Program-made: the position numbers and the translations under genes
The notes under the pieces: generated by a model
The model's database searches: none
What the model was told of the DNA's origin: nothing
Seen by the model: only the letters and a program-made list of their open reading frames with translations
Shown here: piece by piece, positions 45,260-53,436 of the stretch
How the letters are laid out: every line of letters starts with the position of its first letter
How positions within the stretch are numbered: the stretch's first letter is position 1
Origin: Halovenus marina
Lineage (GTDB): Archaea > Halobacteriota > Halobacteria > Halobacteriales > Haloarculaceae
Length of the DNA: 64,000 nt
Assembly: GCF_051414115.1 (NCBI RefSeq)
Contig: NZ_JBLKNZ010000001.1
Span: 558,001 to 622,000, forward strand
Direction: 5' to 3'

Positions 45260-45712
45260 ATGACCAGGACGCGCCGACAGTATCTCGCGCTCGCCGGTGT
45301 CGCTCTCACTGCCGGGTGCACCGACGTGCTGCCGTTCGATTCTGAATCTGCGACGCGCCTCGGTGGTCTCGTGTTTTTCAACAATACGGACCAGACACAG
45401 TGGATTCAGTTGCGCCTCCGCCGTGAAAACGAAAATGTGGACCGTGGCTACGAGGTCGTGTACGAGGAAAACGTCTCGCTCGATGCGAAGCAACTCGACG
45501 TGCGCGATATGGACTGGCCTCAGGGGGCCGCCGAGTACACGCTGTTGTACTCGACCCCCGAGGAGATCCACATGAACCGGATCCCACACGACTTCGACAA
45601 CTTGGACGAACAGAAGTGCAACTACATCCGGATCGAGTTTCAGGAACCAGAGGGACTCACTGTGTCGGTCACCAGTGACGCACAGGGACTCGACGAGACG
45701 CCGTCGTGCTAA
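45260..45712 (+). CDS. Tat-exported lipoprotein of unknown function
   Basis: A 150-residue protein with a compact Tat lipoprotein signal: RRQYLALAGVALTAGC, lipidated Cys at about residue 20. The mature part has a beta-sandwich-like pattern (VFFNNTDQTQWIQLRLRRENE) ending in Cys. I do not recognise a family beyond haloarchaeal surface lipoproteins. It lies alone behind serS; TATA-like CTATTTTA is at about 45217-45224. It is convergent with the NTF2-like gene. Confidence 0.7.
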   Translation: MTRTRRQYLALAGVALTAGCTDVLPFDSESATRLGGLVFFNNTDQTQWIQLRLRRENENVDRGYEVVYEENVSLDAKQLDVRDMDWPQGAAEYTLLYSTPEEIHMNRIPHDFDNLDEQKCNYIRIEFQEPEGLTVSVTSDAQGLDETPSC

Positions 45713-45728
45713 CTGGTCGGTTCGGCTG

Positions 45729-46094
45729 CTATCGGTCTGCGAAGGTCTGAATCTTGGAGATGTTGTTTCCCTCGAAGGTAATCACGTCCACAAACGCCGT
45801 TATCGTGTCCCCCTCTGGGTCGAGAAGCCTGCCACGCACAGCGACCTCGTCTCGGTCGGAAGTCGTGTAGACCGCGTCGATTGGATGGGTCGTCTCCGCG
45901 ATCGGTCGCTCATCGCGCATGAATCGGACGAACCGGTCACGGCCGCTGATCGTTCTGTCGGGCCGCGTGTGAACGAAGTCCGCGGTGAGTACCTGTTCGA
46001 GCAACTCGTAGTCGTCCCCGTCGAGCGCCCGGTAGTACGCCCGTGCCCGCTCTGTCTGCGTCGTCGGGTCGCCACTCGATCGTTCCCCGTTCAT
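45729..46094 (-). CDS. SnoaL/NTF2-like fold protein
   Basis: A 121-residue protein with the cone-shaped NTF2-like pattern: an N-terminal helix (RARAYYRALDGDDYELLEQVL), FVHTRPDRTISGRDRF, and C-terminal strands ending FEGNNISKIQTFADR. Such proteins bind small hydrophobic ligands or act as isomerases/hydrolases; no catalytic residues can be assigned. Its ATG overlaps the stop of the peroxiredoxin fusion gene (ATGA), so both are in one operon. Confidence 0.8.
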   Translation of the reverse strand: MNGERSSGDPTTQTERARAYYRALDGDDYELLEQVLTADFVHTRPDRTISGRDRFVRFMRDERPIAETTHPIDAVYTTSDRDEVAVRGRLLDPEGDTITAFVDVITFEGNNISKIQTFADR

Positions 46095-47668
46095 TTGTCT
46101 TCGTCGTCCTCCGTCGTGTCCGATGATAGCTCGCGTCTATCGTGTTCGGTCTCAGTTTGCTCCTCGTCGTCGTGTGGATCCGCTCTCTCGTCACTCGGAT
46201 TCGGTCTCTCGCCATCTGGATCCGAGAGGTCGAGCGGTTCCGATGCTTCCGGCTCGAGTGTGTTCTCGCTGTCGTTCGTCGAGCTTTCCAGCCCAGGACC
46301 GCTGCTATCGGCTTGTTCGAGCGTCGCCGGACTCTGCTCCGACAGCGACCCGGAAGTCTCCCCGTCCGTCGGTGCGTCCGTCTCGGACTGCTGCTCCTTG
46401 CTCTGTTCTATCTCCTCGCTTTGCTCTTCGAGTTCGGCCGTGATCTCTTCGAGCTCTTCTTCGTCTATCTCTGTCTCCGGCTCTTCGCTGGCCTCCGCAC
46501 TCCCGTTGGCCGTCGCATCTCCCGTCTCATCTGTCTGCTCCGTCGTCTCTGGACGGTCTGTTTCCGCTGCGTGCTCGCCCGTTCCCGACCGCTTGCTGGT
46601 CTCTGTCTGTCCCGCATGTGTCTTGTCTGCCTGCTCGTTTGCCGATCCGGGCTGGGCGTCGGTCTCTTCCCGTCTTGCGGTGGTCTCACTTTCCGCCGAC
46701 GCTAGCTCCTCGTCGAGATCCATCTCCAGTGATGCTGGCGGGCCTTCCTCTTCACCCGGGAGAAACGACCCCCCATCGTCGACAGCGGCGGGGTCTTCTT
46801 CGGGTGGGAATCCGTCGGGCGCAGGGGGTTCGTGGATCTCGCGGGCGGTTTCCAGCGGCGTGCGGGCGTCCGCTCGCATCGACTCGCCCGCTGCTCCCTC
46901 GCCGCTCGCGAAGGAACTCGCAGAGTCAGCGAGCCACTCCGCGGCCTGCCAGAGTGCGTTTGCCTTCTCGGTCGCGCGCTCGTAGTACGTCCGCGCTCGT
47001 TCGTCCTCAGCGAACCGGGCTGCCGTGTCGAACTCGTCTGTTGCGGTCTCGAACTCCGATTCGGCCTGCTGGAAATCCCCCTGTGCGAGCGTCCACTCAC
47101 GGGCCTCGAACTCGTTCATCGCACTCGTGAAGGCTCGCCGCCCCTCGATGTAGTGGGCATGCCCGATGCGATACCGTGCGCTCGCGACCTCCCGTCCCCC
47201 GACGCCCTCGACCGCCTCCCGGATCTCATCGGACGGGGGCAATTCGGTCGGGTCTTCGCTGTGCCACGCGTACTCGACGGTCCCCGTATGGTCGACGACC
47301 ACCACGGCGCGGTGGGTGCCGTATCCGGTCTGCTCGTCCGCGACTGCGACGCCGTAGTCGGCCGCGACTGCGCCTGTCACGTCCGCCAGCAGCGGAACTC
47401 GCAGGTCGTACTTCGCTGCGAAGGCCGCGTGGCTGTAGACGCTGTCAGTCGAGATGGCGAGCACGGAGACGTCCTTTTGCATCTGAAACAGGTCGAGTTC
47501 GTCCAGCCCGGTCGTCTCGTCAGTGCAGGCCGGATTGAAATCGCCCGGATAGAAGGCGAGCACGGTCACGCCATCACCAAGATGCTCGTCGAGGCCTTTC
47601 GTCGTCTGCTCGCCGTCGACGATTGCGGGCAACTCGAAGCCCGGTGCGTGCTCCCCCTCCTCGATCAT
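46091..47668 (-). CDS. Peroxiredoxin fused to a helical repeat and a long acidic tail
   Basis: A 525-residue protein. Residues 1-150 are a complete AhpC/TSA peroxiredoxin with peroxidatic Cys48 in PGDFNPACTDET. Residues about 155-235 form a helical segment with a TPR-like look (GHAHYIEGRRAFTSAMNEFEAREWTLAQGDFQQAE in part). The remaining 290 residues are extremely acidic and low in complexity (Glu, Ser, Thr, Asp), probably disordered. Typical peroxiredoxins have 150-200 residues, so the fusion is unusual. The helical part may act as a scaffold. Start at 47668; divergent from tsr3 and overlapping the NTF2-like gene. Confidence 0.8.
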   Translation of the reverse strand: MIEEGEHAPGFELPAIVDGEQTTKGLDEHLGDGVTVLAFYPGDFNPACTDETTGLDELDLFQMQKDVSVLAISTDSVYSHAAFAAKYDLRVPLLADVTGAVAADYGVAVADEQTGYGTHRAVVVVDHTGTVEYAWHSEDPTELPPSDEIREAVEGVGGREVASARYRIGHAHYIEGRRAFTSAMNEFEAREWTLAQGDFQQAESEFETATDEFDTAARFAEDERARTYYERATEKANALWQAAEWLADSASSFASGEGAAGESMRADARTPLETAREIHEPPAPDGFPPEEDPAAVDDGGSFLPGEEEGPPASLEMDLDEELASAESETTARREETDAQPGSANEQADKTHAGQTETSKRSGTGEHAAETDRPETTEQTDETGDATANGSAEASEEPETEIDEEELEEITAELEEQSEEIEQSKEQQSETDAPTDGETSGSLSEQSPATLEQADSSGPGLESSTNDSENTLEPEASEPLDLSDPDGERPNPSDERADPHDDEEQTETEHDRRELSSDTTEDDEDK

Positions 47669-47800
47669 TATCTCGCATTCGACGGTCGGACACTTAATGG
47701 TGCTGACTCCTTTCACCTCGAATCGACACGCCATCGAGTGGATCGGTCCGGATTCCGGGTCGATACCTGCCCTTTTATTGCTCGCTCGCCTACAGCAGGC

Positions 47801-48301
47801 GTGGAGTTACACGTCCGCTACGAGGGCGACGACGACCCCGAGAAGTGTACGGCACGCCGACTCGACAAGTTCAACCACGCCGCTCTTCACCACTCGACCC
47901 GGGAGACGCCCGCCGGGATTGTCCTCAACCCCTTTGCCGACAGGGCGCTCTCGCCCGCCGACCGCGAGGACTTCGACCGTCTTGTCGCGCTCGATTGCTC
48001 CTGGGAAACCGCCAGAGACGAGGCTTTCGACCTGCACGGGACCCACCGATCACTTCCCTTTCTTGTCGCCGCGAACCCCATTAACTACGGGACGCCATTT
48101 CAACTCACTACCATCGAGGCACTCGCCGGGGCACTGGTGATCCTCGGTGAGCGCGACCAGGCCGAGCGAATCCTCGAGGTGGTGCGCTGGGGCGAGACGT
48201 TTCTGGACCTGAACGCCGAACCGCTCGAACGGTACGCCGACTGTGCCGACTCGACGGCGGTGCTTGCCGTGCAGGACGACTATCTGGCCGAGGAATCCTG
48301 A
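47801..48301 (+). CDS. tsr3: Tsr3, 16S rRNA aminocarboxypropyltransferase (DUF367)
   Basis: A 166-residue protein matching archaeal Tsr3: CTARRLDKFNHA, GIVLNPFADRALSPADR, VALDCSW, HRSLPFLVAANPINYG and TTIEALAGALVILG are the family blocks that form the SAM pocket. Tsr3 moves the aminocarboxypropyl group of SAM onto N1-methyl-pseudouridine of the small-subunit rRNA. The GTG at 47801 lies about 27 nt after the TATA-like TTTTATTG, so it is a leaderless GTG start. The long open frame upstream on this strand is antisense to the peroxiredoxin gene and not coding. It is followed by rpl40e. Confidence 0.92.
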   Translation: MELHVRYEGDDDPEKCTARRLDKFNHAALHHSTRETPAGIVLNPFADRALSPADREDFDRLVALDCSWETARDEAFDLHGTHRSLPFLVAANPINYGTPFQLTTIEALAGALVILGERDQAERILEVVRWGETFLDLNAEPLERYADCADSTAVLAVQDDYLAEES

Positions 48302-48387
48302 CACTGCTCCAACCGTGTCGGTGTCTGTTATTATCTGTGCTCGGCCAAACCAGAAGCCATTAATCGCCTGGCGGCAAACCACGGTGT

Positions 48388-48537
48388 ATGGCTACGTTCG
48401 AGAAAGCAGAAGAGCGCATCTTCACGAAGCAGATCTGCATGCGGTGTAACGCCCGGAACCCACAGCGCGCCGACCAGTGTCGCAAGTGTGGCTACGGCAA
48501 CCTCCGCCCGAAAGCACGCGAAACGCGAAGCGCCTGA
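48388..48537 (+). CDS. rpl40e: 50S ribosomal protein L40e
   Basis: A 49-residue zinc-ribbon ribosomal protein, MATFEKAEERIFTKQICMRC at the start, with CxxC pairs at ICMRC and QCRKC and a basic C terminus (RPKARETRSA). It is part of the large subunit in archaea and eukaryotes. It sits 86 bp behind tsr3, so two ribosome-related genes are adjacent. Short but unambiguous. Confidence 0.95.
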   Translation: MATFEKAEERIFTKQICMRCNARNPQRADQCRKCGYGNLRPKARETRSA

Positions 48538-48677
48538 GGCTGTCGCGACGGTTCGGCCAGCAGGCCAGTTAGTTCTACTTCTCCCATTCCCTCGCACCGC
48601 CGTTTCGTGTCTCTGTGAATTCACCCCGTCGCAGGCTGTTCCCTCGTAGCGACGGCTGTGAGCCCGAATCGCCATTC

Positions 48678-48695
48678 TTTTAGGCCGTCCTAAAA
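48678..48695. promoter_or_regulatory. DtxR/Idr-type iron-box palindrome, copy 1
   Basis: TTTTAGGCCGTCCTAAAA is a perfect inverted repeat (TTTTAGG, four-base spacer, CCTAAAA) 12 bp before the start of the RGP-family gene. The half site and spacing equal those at 49904-49919 and fit operators of the DtxR/SirR/Idr metal-dependent repressors of haloarchaea. Its place between the likely TATA region and the start is where a repressor would block transcription. Confidence 0.8.
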
Positions 48696-48707
48696 TATGG
48701 GCTGATA

Positions 48708-49883
48708 ATGCGACACACCACGACCGACTCAGACCAGGATATCTGTGTGATCGTGCCGACGATCCGGGAGTACGACTGTATCCGCACCTACGTCGAGAAC
48801 GCCCGCGAGCATGGCTTTGACACTTCGCGGCTGTTCTTCCTGCTGGTGACAGAGGACTTCTGCGAGACCGAGAACATGCGGAAAATGCTCCTCGATCTCG
48901 ACGTGTCCGGCGCTGTCTTCGACGGCACGCGTCGGGAGGAGTGGTACGCCGACCGAGACATCGAGTCGTACGGACACGTGATCCCGGCGGCCAGCCACGC
49001 CGAGACCAGTTTCGGACTGCTGTACATGTGGGACAACCCCGAGTTCGAGTACGGCTTTTTCATCGACGACGACACGCTCCCACACGAGACGGACTTCTTC
49101 GGGACCCACATGGACAACCTCGCCTACGAGGGCGAGGTCGAGTCGGTCGCCTCGGACACCCACTGGGTGAACGTCCTCTACCAGAACGCCGAGGAACACG
49201 GCCTGTATCCGCGGGGCTACCCATACTCGGCGATGGACGAGACGGTCCAGACCGAGACGACGACGCTCGACCGCGGACAGGTCGTCGCCTCGCAGGGACT
49301 GTGGACGAACGTCCCAGACCTCGACGCTGTCCGCATTCTGATGGACGGCGACCTGCAGGGACAGGCACAGACCCGCACCGAGGCGAGCGACTTCACGGAC
49401 GATTTCGTCGCCGCGCCCGGCAACTATCTCACGGTCTGCTCGATGAACCTCGCTTTCCGCCGGGAGGTCATCCCCGCCTTCTACCAGTTGCCGATGGACG
49501 ACAACGAGTGGTCCGTGGGACGGTTCGACGACATCTGGAGCGGCGTCTTCCTCAAGCGCGCCTGCGACCTGCTGGGCAAACAGATCTACAACGGCCAGCC
49601 GCTCTGTGAACACAACAAGGCACCGCGGTCGACCTTCGACGACCTGCACAACGAGGTCGCTGGCCTGGAACTCAACGAGCACGTCTGGGAACTCGTCGAC
49701 GACGTGGGAGAGGGCGCAACCAGCTACACCGAGGCCTACCGGGCGATGGCGGACGCGCTCTGTGATGCCGACCCCGACGCCTACCGGAACGGGGAGTTCC
49801 TCCGGTACACGGGTGAGCACATGCACGACTGGCTGGACGCGCTCGCTGAACTCGAACGCGTCCCCGCCGCAGCGGACGACTAG
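48708..49883 (+). CDS. Reversibly glycosylated polypeptide (RGP)/UDP-sugar mutase family protein (GT75)
   Basis: A 391-residue protein clearly of the RGP/UDP-arabinopyranose mutase family better known from plants. Shared blocks are IVPTIREYD (about 15-23), FIDDDT with the metal-binding DDD at 120-122, RGYPYS, SQGLWTNVPDLDA, CSMNLAFRREVIPAFY and GRFDDIWSG. Plant members interconvert UDP-arabinose ring forms and self-glycosylate. Here the gene follows an iron-box palindrome and precedes an iron-binding lipoprotein, so it is probably made under iron limitation. It may supply a sugar nucleotide for the GT39-like enzyme two genes on. The sugar substrate is unknown. Confidence 0.85.
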   Translation: MRHTTTDSDQDICVIVPTIREYDCIRTYVENAREHGFDTSRLFFLLVTEDFCETENMRKMLLDLDVSGAVFDGTRREEWYADRDIESYGHVIPAASHAETSFGLLYMWDNPEFEYGFFIDDDTLPHETDFFGTHMDNLAYEGEVESVASDTHWVNVLYQNAEEHGLYPRGYPYSAMDETVQTETTTLDRGQVVASQGLWTNVPDLDAVRILMDGDLQGQAQTRTEASDFTDDFVAAPGNYLTVCSMNLAFRREVIPAFYQLPMDDNEWSVGRFDDIWSGVFLKRACDLLGKQIYNGQPLCEHNKAPRSTFDDLHNEVAGLELNEHVWELVDDVGEGATSYTEAYRAMADALCDADPDAYRNGEFLRYTGEHMHDWLDALAELERVPAAADD

Positions 49884-49903
49884 ATCGACACATATAACCG
49901 TTC

Positions 49904-49919
49904 TTTAGGCAAGCCTAAA
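49904..49919. promoter_or_regulatory. DtxR/Idr-type iron-box palindrome, copy 2
   Basis: TTTAGGCAAGCCTAAA is a perfect inverted repeat ending 2 bp before the ATG of the binding protein. TATA-like CATATAA lies just upstream (about 49891-49897). Same half site and spacing as 48678-48695. Confidence 0.85.
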
Positions 49920-49921
49920 AT

Positions 49922-51094
49922 ATGACTCAGCACACCGACGGACCGAACGAACACGGGCGTATCGAGCGGACGGACGAGCACGCGGAGCGGAGCACGCGAT
50001 CACGGACACGGCGTCGTTTCCTCGCCGGGTCGGCGGCGCTCGGCACCGTGGCTGTCGCCGGTTGTACCGGACTGTTCACCAGCGACGACGAGGGGACAGA
50101 TCCGGGGCTGATCGGGTCGGGGATGACCGGTCGATCCGCACCGGGTGGAACGACCATCGCGGAACTCCCCGACCTGGAAGGTGAGTTGACCATCTACTCG
50201 GGTCGCAACGAGTTCCTGGTCGGCACACTGCTCGACTACCTCGACTCGGTGTACGACGACTTCGAGTTCACACCGCGGTACGGCGGCGCGACGGATCTGG
50301 TCAACACGATCATCAACGAGGGTTCGGGAACGCCAGCGGACGTCTTTTACTCGGTCAACGCCGGTGCGCTCGGTGCGCTGGCGGACGCAGGCCGAACTCG
50401 CGAACTCTCGGACGAGGTCCTCGAACCAGTCCGCGAGGAGTTCCACACCGACACCTGGGTCGGGACCTCGGGACGTGCGCGGACAGTGCCGTACAACACG
50501 AGTGTCTACAGCGAGTCGGATATCCCCTCGGACATCATGGCCTTCGAGGACTTCGACGGTGATCTGGGCTGGGCACCGTCGTATGGCTCCTGTCAGGCCT
50601 TCGTGACGGCGATGCGGCTGATCGAGGGGCGTGAGCGAACCAGAGAGTGGGTGGAGAACGTCGTCGAGGGCGGTATCCGTGCGTATCCCGACGAGTTCGC
50701 CGCGTCTCAGGCGGTCGCAGACGGCGAGATCGATGCCGCGTTCGCGAACCACTACTACATCCAGCGTGTGCTCGACGGCAGTCCCGACGCATCGATTGCG
50801 ACTGCGTTCACCGAGGGCGACGCCGGTGCAGTCTTCAACGTGGCAGGCGCGGCGGTCGTCGACGAGGCCGACAACCCGGAACTCGCCGAGAACTTCGTTC
50901 GCCACCTGCTCTCCGCGGAGGCACAGGAGTACTTCGCCGTCGAGACCTTCGAGTACCCGCTGATCCCCGAGGTCGAACCGGTCGGTGACCTGCCACCTAT
51001 CGACGAACTCGACGTGCCGGATATCGACCTCTCGCGGCTGTCGGATCTCGAACCGACAATCGACCTGATGCGCGACGCTGGCGCACAGATCTGA
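49922..51094 (+). CDS. Fe(III)-type ABC transporter substrate-binding lipoprotein
   Basis: A 390-residue binding protein. A Tat lipoprotein signal (RRRFLAGSAALGTVAVAGC, lipidated Cys about 48) anchors it outside the cell. The mature part matches the FbpA/FutA/IdiA class: GELTIYSGRNEFLVG, TPADVFYSVNAGALGALADAG, and YYIQRVLDG with the paired tyrosines that often bind ferric iron. The iron-box at its start supports iron as ligand. No permease or ATPase gene follows, so it must work with subunits encoded elsewhere. It is followed 12 bp later by the GT39-like gene, likely in one transcript. Confidence 0.9.
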   Translation: MTQHTDGPNEHGRIERTDEHAERSTRSRTRRRFLAGSAALGTVAVAGCTGLFTSDDEGTDPGLIGSGMTGRSAPGGTTIAELPDLEGELTIYSGRNEFLVGTLLDYLDSVYDDFEFTPRYGGATDLVNTIINEGSGTPADVFYSVNAGALGALADAGRTRELSDEVLEPVREEFHTDTWVGTSGRARTVPYNTSVYSESDIPSDIMAFEDFDGDLGWAPSYGSCQAFVTAMRLIEGRERTREWVENVVEGGIRAYPDEFAASQAVADGEIDAAFANHYYIQRVLDGSPDASIATAFTEGDAGAVFNVAGAAVVDEADNPELAENFVRHLLSAEAQEYFAVETFEYPLIPEVEPVGDLPPIDELDVPDIDLSRLSDLEPTIDLMRDAGAQI

Positions 51095-51106
51095 GCCGTC
51101 CAAACT

Positions 51107-53350
51107 GTGACCGCCGACAGCCCATCAGACTCGCGCGTGACTGGCCTGCTGGAGCGCGTTCGCTCGCTTGGGGGAGCCGTTCTCGCCAGGGTTCGCCCGC
51201 TCGCACAGCCACGCGAGCGTCTGCTCGCCACAGCTATCGCCGTGCTGGCCGGACTCGTCGTCTTTCTCATCGCCAGCGAGGTCTTCCCGTACCACTCGGT
51301 CAACCACGACGAGGGGGTCTATCTCCAGCAGGCCGACCTGCTGTTGCACGGGCAGTTGCAGCTGTATCCTGGGGAGTTCGGCTCCGCCGTCAGGCCCTGG
51401 TTTTTCGTCGACGGCGGCGACAGCTACTACCCGAAGTACCAGCCGCTCCCGGCTGGCTTCTATGCCGTTTCGATGGCGCTGTTTGGCGAACCGCGCGTGA
51501 CACTTGCCGTCATCGCCGCCGGAAACGCCGCGCTGGTGTACGTGCTCGGTGCGCAGCTGTTCGACCGCAGGATTGGCGTGGTCGCTATCGCCGCGTTCGC
51601 CTTCGCGCCGATGACGCTTATCACCACCTCGGTGTTTCTCGCCTACGCCCCGACGACGCTCTGTAACCTCGCTTTCGCCGTCGCGTATCTGCGCAGCTAT
51701 CGAACGGGCAGCCGCGTCAGCGCCCTCCTTGCAGGACTCGCGATCGGGACTGCGTTTCTGATGCGGCCCTACACGGCGGTGCTGTTTGCGCTTCCCTTTC
51801 TGGTTCACGCGTGCTGGGAACTCGCGGCCGCCATCCGAGCAGCTGGGCTGCTGTCCAGAGACGCGCCGGTTACCCTCCCCGACCCGGTCGTTCGGCAGGC
51901 GCTGACGGCGCTTCTCGGGGGTGTGTTCGTCCTGCTCACGCTCGCGTACAACGCCGTCCTCACGGGATCACCGTTCGTCTTCCCCTACGAGGCGTTCGCA
52001 CCGCTGGATGGCCCCGGACTCGGTCACCGCCGGATCCTCAACCACTCGATCGACTACACGCTCTCCGTCGCAGTTGAATCGAACGCCCACGTCCTCTGGT
52101 ATCTGCTGACCCGATGGGTGCCGGGGGGCGTGCTCGGAACCGCACTCGCGGCCGTGGGCCTCTTCGTGAGCCTCCGTCACACCGGCCGCCTTCCGCTCGT
52201 CAGCGCACGGCAACTCCCGGGCGACCGGACGGGTCGCGCACTGCTTGCGGCCCTGTTTGTCAGCGTTCCGCTGGGGAACCTCTTCTTCTGGGGGAACTTC
52301 AACATCCTCGCCACGCCCGGCGACCCCGCGGACGGGCTACTCGGTCAGTTCGGCCCCTTCTATCACTTCGATCTGCTCGCGCCGATTGCGATTTTCGGGG
52401 CTGCGGGGGCGGTCTTCCTCCTGCGGAGCGTCCCGACCGACCGGCTTCTCCGGGTCGTCCCGTCCGGCCGACTCGGGGACACGCTCCGGAACTCGGCTCC
52501 GAGCCGAGCGGCGACGCTCTCCGTTTTGCTCGCGCTACTGCTCGTCACCGGCGGGGTCAACGTCGCGATTGTCGCGGCCCCCATGGAGCGAAACGCCGCC
52601 CACACGGACACCTACGAGCGGGCCTACGAACCCTTCGACGAACAGGAGTTCGAGGACGCGCTCGTCTTCGTGCCGACGCCGTACGGGCCGTGGTTGAACC
52701 ACCCGTTCCAGTATCTCCGCAACGACGCTGACTTCGAGGGAGATGCCGTCTACGTCATGGACCGGGGCGTGGACGAGACCTTCGAGATGCTCGACGTCGC
52801 GCCTGACCGAACGCCCTACCGGTACACCTATCGCGGTGAGTGGACGGCCGCGGCTGCCAGCCGCGACGTGATCCCGCGGCTCGAACGCCTGACTGTCCAC
52901 GAGGCCCCCTCGCTCGATGCCGACACGACCGTCGGCATCCCCGACCGCGTGAGCCACGCTGTCGTCCGGATCGAGACCGAAAACGGACACGTCTCTCACA
53001 CCGTTTCCGACCTCTCGGACCGACTCACCGTGGCGTGGTCGCTCAACGGCACCCACGCCACTCTCGATGCCGTCGGCGGATCGCCCGTCGAGGGCGACGT
53101 CGTCATCGACTCGGTCGGCGACGTGATACTCACGGTACGGCTGGTGCAGTCCGGTGCGGGCACGTTGACCTACCGGCAGGAGAATCCCGTCCAACGCACC
53201 GACGAGGGCGTGGCGGCCGTCTGGCCGCCCGAGCGGACCGTCTGTCCCATCGTCGACGACTGCGGGCGGGAGGGCACCTACCTTCCCGACCGGCCCGAAC
53301 AGCACTACGACGGTGTCGTCTTCGAGACCACAATCGAGACTGCCGACTGA
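51107..53350 (+). CDS. GT39-like integral membrane glycosyltransferase
   Basis: A 747-residue protein. After a 40-residue cytoplasmic leader come about ten transmembrane helices up to residue 480, then a 260-residue outside domain with beta pattern. The first loop contains SVNHDEGVYLQQA, the acidic pair typical of PMT/ArnT-type (GT39/GT83) enzymes, which take lipid-linked sugars. Start GTG at 51107, 12 bp behind the iron-binding protein, so it is likely in the iron-controlled transcript. Target is unknown: S-layer protein or lipid are options. Confidence 0.8.
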   Translation: MTADSPSDSRVTGLLERVRSLGGAVLARVRPLAQPRERLLATAIAVLAGLVVFLIASEVFPYHSVNHDEGVYLQQADLLLHGQLQLYPGEFGSAVRPWFFVDGGDSYYPKYQPLPAGFYAVSMALFGEPRVTLAVIAAGNAALVYVLGAQLFDRRIGVVAIAAFAFAPMTLITTSVFLAYAPTTLCNLAFAVAYLRSYRTGSRVSALLAGLAIGTAFLMRPYTAVLFALPFLVHACWELAAAIRAAGLLSRDAPVTLPDPVVRQALTALLGGVFVLLTLAYNAVLTGSPFVFPYEAFAPLDGPGLGHRRILNHSIDYTLSVAVESNAHVLWYLLTRWVPGGVLGTALAAVGLFVSLRHTGRLPLVSARQLPGDRTGRALLAALFVSVPLGNLFFWGNFNILATPGDPADGLLGQFGPFYHFDLLAPIAIFGAAGAVFLLRSVPTDRLLRVVPSGRLGDTLRNSAPSRAATLSVLLALLLVTGGVNVAIVAAPMERNAAHTDTYERAYEPFDEQEFEDALVFVPTPYGPWLNHPFQYLRNDADFEGDAVYVMDRGVDETFEMLDVAPDRTPYRYTYRGEWTAAAASRDVIPRLERLTVHEAPSLDADTTVGIPDRVSHAVVRIETENGHVSHTVSDLSDRLTVAWSLNGTHATLDAVGGSPVEGDVVIDSVGDVILTVRLVQSGAGTLTYRQENPVQRTDEGVAAVWPPERTVCPIVDDCGREGTYLPDRPEQHYDGVVFETTIETAD

Positions 53351-53436
53351 CCGTTCTGTCGACAGTGCTGGCGCGCCTGTGCTGAACCCGTCGAGACGAA
53401 CCGAACACCTACAAGCCGGGCGAGTGAAGGCGAGAT

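Noticed and set aside
46832..47800. Long plus-strand open frame ahead of tsr3
   Set aside because: It is antisense to the peroxiredoxin fusion gene; the Tsr3 family begins at the GTG at 47801 with a TATA box at the right distance.
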